Source: JBBRLG01 sp038231495
GTDB lineage: Bacteria; Planctomycetota; Planctomycetia; Gemmatales; Gemmataceae
Direction: 5' to 3'
Length of the DNA: 5,531 nucleotides
Assembly: GCA_038231495.1 (NCBI GenBank)
Contig: JBBRLG010000496.1
Span: 1 to 5,531, forward strand
Of the stretch, positions 5,528 to 5,531 are shown piece after piece. A model generated the notes under the pieces. The model worked only from the letters and a program-made list of their open reading frames with translations, was not told the origin of the DNA and did no database searches. The position numbers were made by a program, and so were the translations under genes. Each line of letters begins with the position of its first letter. Within the stretch, counting starts at the first letter, position 1.

Positions 5528-5531
5528 GAAC

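Noticed and set aside
1..5531. CRISPR arrays, tRNA or rRNA genes, replication origins
   Set aside because: No regularly spaced direct repeats, no cloverleaf or rRNA-like segments and no origin-type repeat clusters were seen. The only internal repeats are the WD40 blades and the short palindromes listed.

Overview
The window looks like a piece of a GC-rich planctomycete chromosome. The main evidence is one pair of adjacent genes. The first encodes a Planctomycete cytochrome c protein with the PSCyt1-PSCyt2-PSD1 (DUF1549/DUF1553) architecture, and the second encodes a DUF1501 protein. This pair is found in many copies in Planctomycetota and is much rarer elsewhere. The secreted WD40 protein that follows fits the same phylum. 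Gemmatales or Pirellulales would be plausible, but the sequence alone does not settle the order.

Layout: positions 1 to about 221 are one end of an IS3-family insertion sequence. It carries the first 58 codons of its OrfA transposase on the minus strand, cut by the window edge. Positions 222-387 are intergenic and hold a strong G/C palindrome but no convincing promoter. Three plus-strand genes follow with gaps of only 48 and 36 nt, which suggests one transcription unit: the PSCyt1/PSCyt2/PSD1 protein (388-2889), the DUF1501 protein (2938-4392) and the WD40 beta-propeller (4429-5484). A long imperfect hairpin (5494-5527) starts 9 nt after the last stop codon. It may be the transcript end or a dispersed repeat.

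How the genes may work together: all three products appear to leave the cytoplasm, by different routes. The first has a Sec-type leader and two CxxCH motifs, so any heme would be attached outside the cytoplasm. The second has a twin-arginine leader, so it is probably exported folded, perhaps with metal bound. The third has a Sec or lipoprotein leader. A reasonable inference is an envelope-located module: a possible (di)heme protein, an alkaline-phosphatase/sulfatase-fold protein and a propeller scaffold. The substrate cannot be read from the sequence, and no experimentally established function for the first two families is known to me.

The families themselves are known. The less ordinary observations are the mutually exclusive hairpins ahead of the transposase start, the palindrome beside the IS tip, a 12-nt sequence shared by two gene 3' ends, and the A-B-B-A pattern of blade similarity in the propeller gene.
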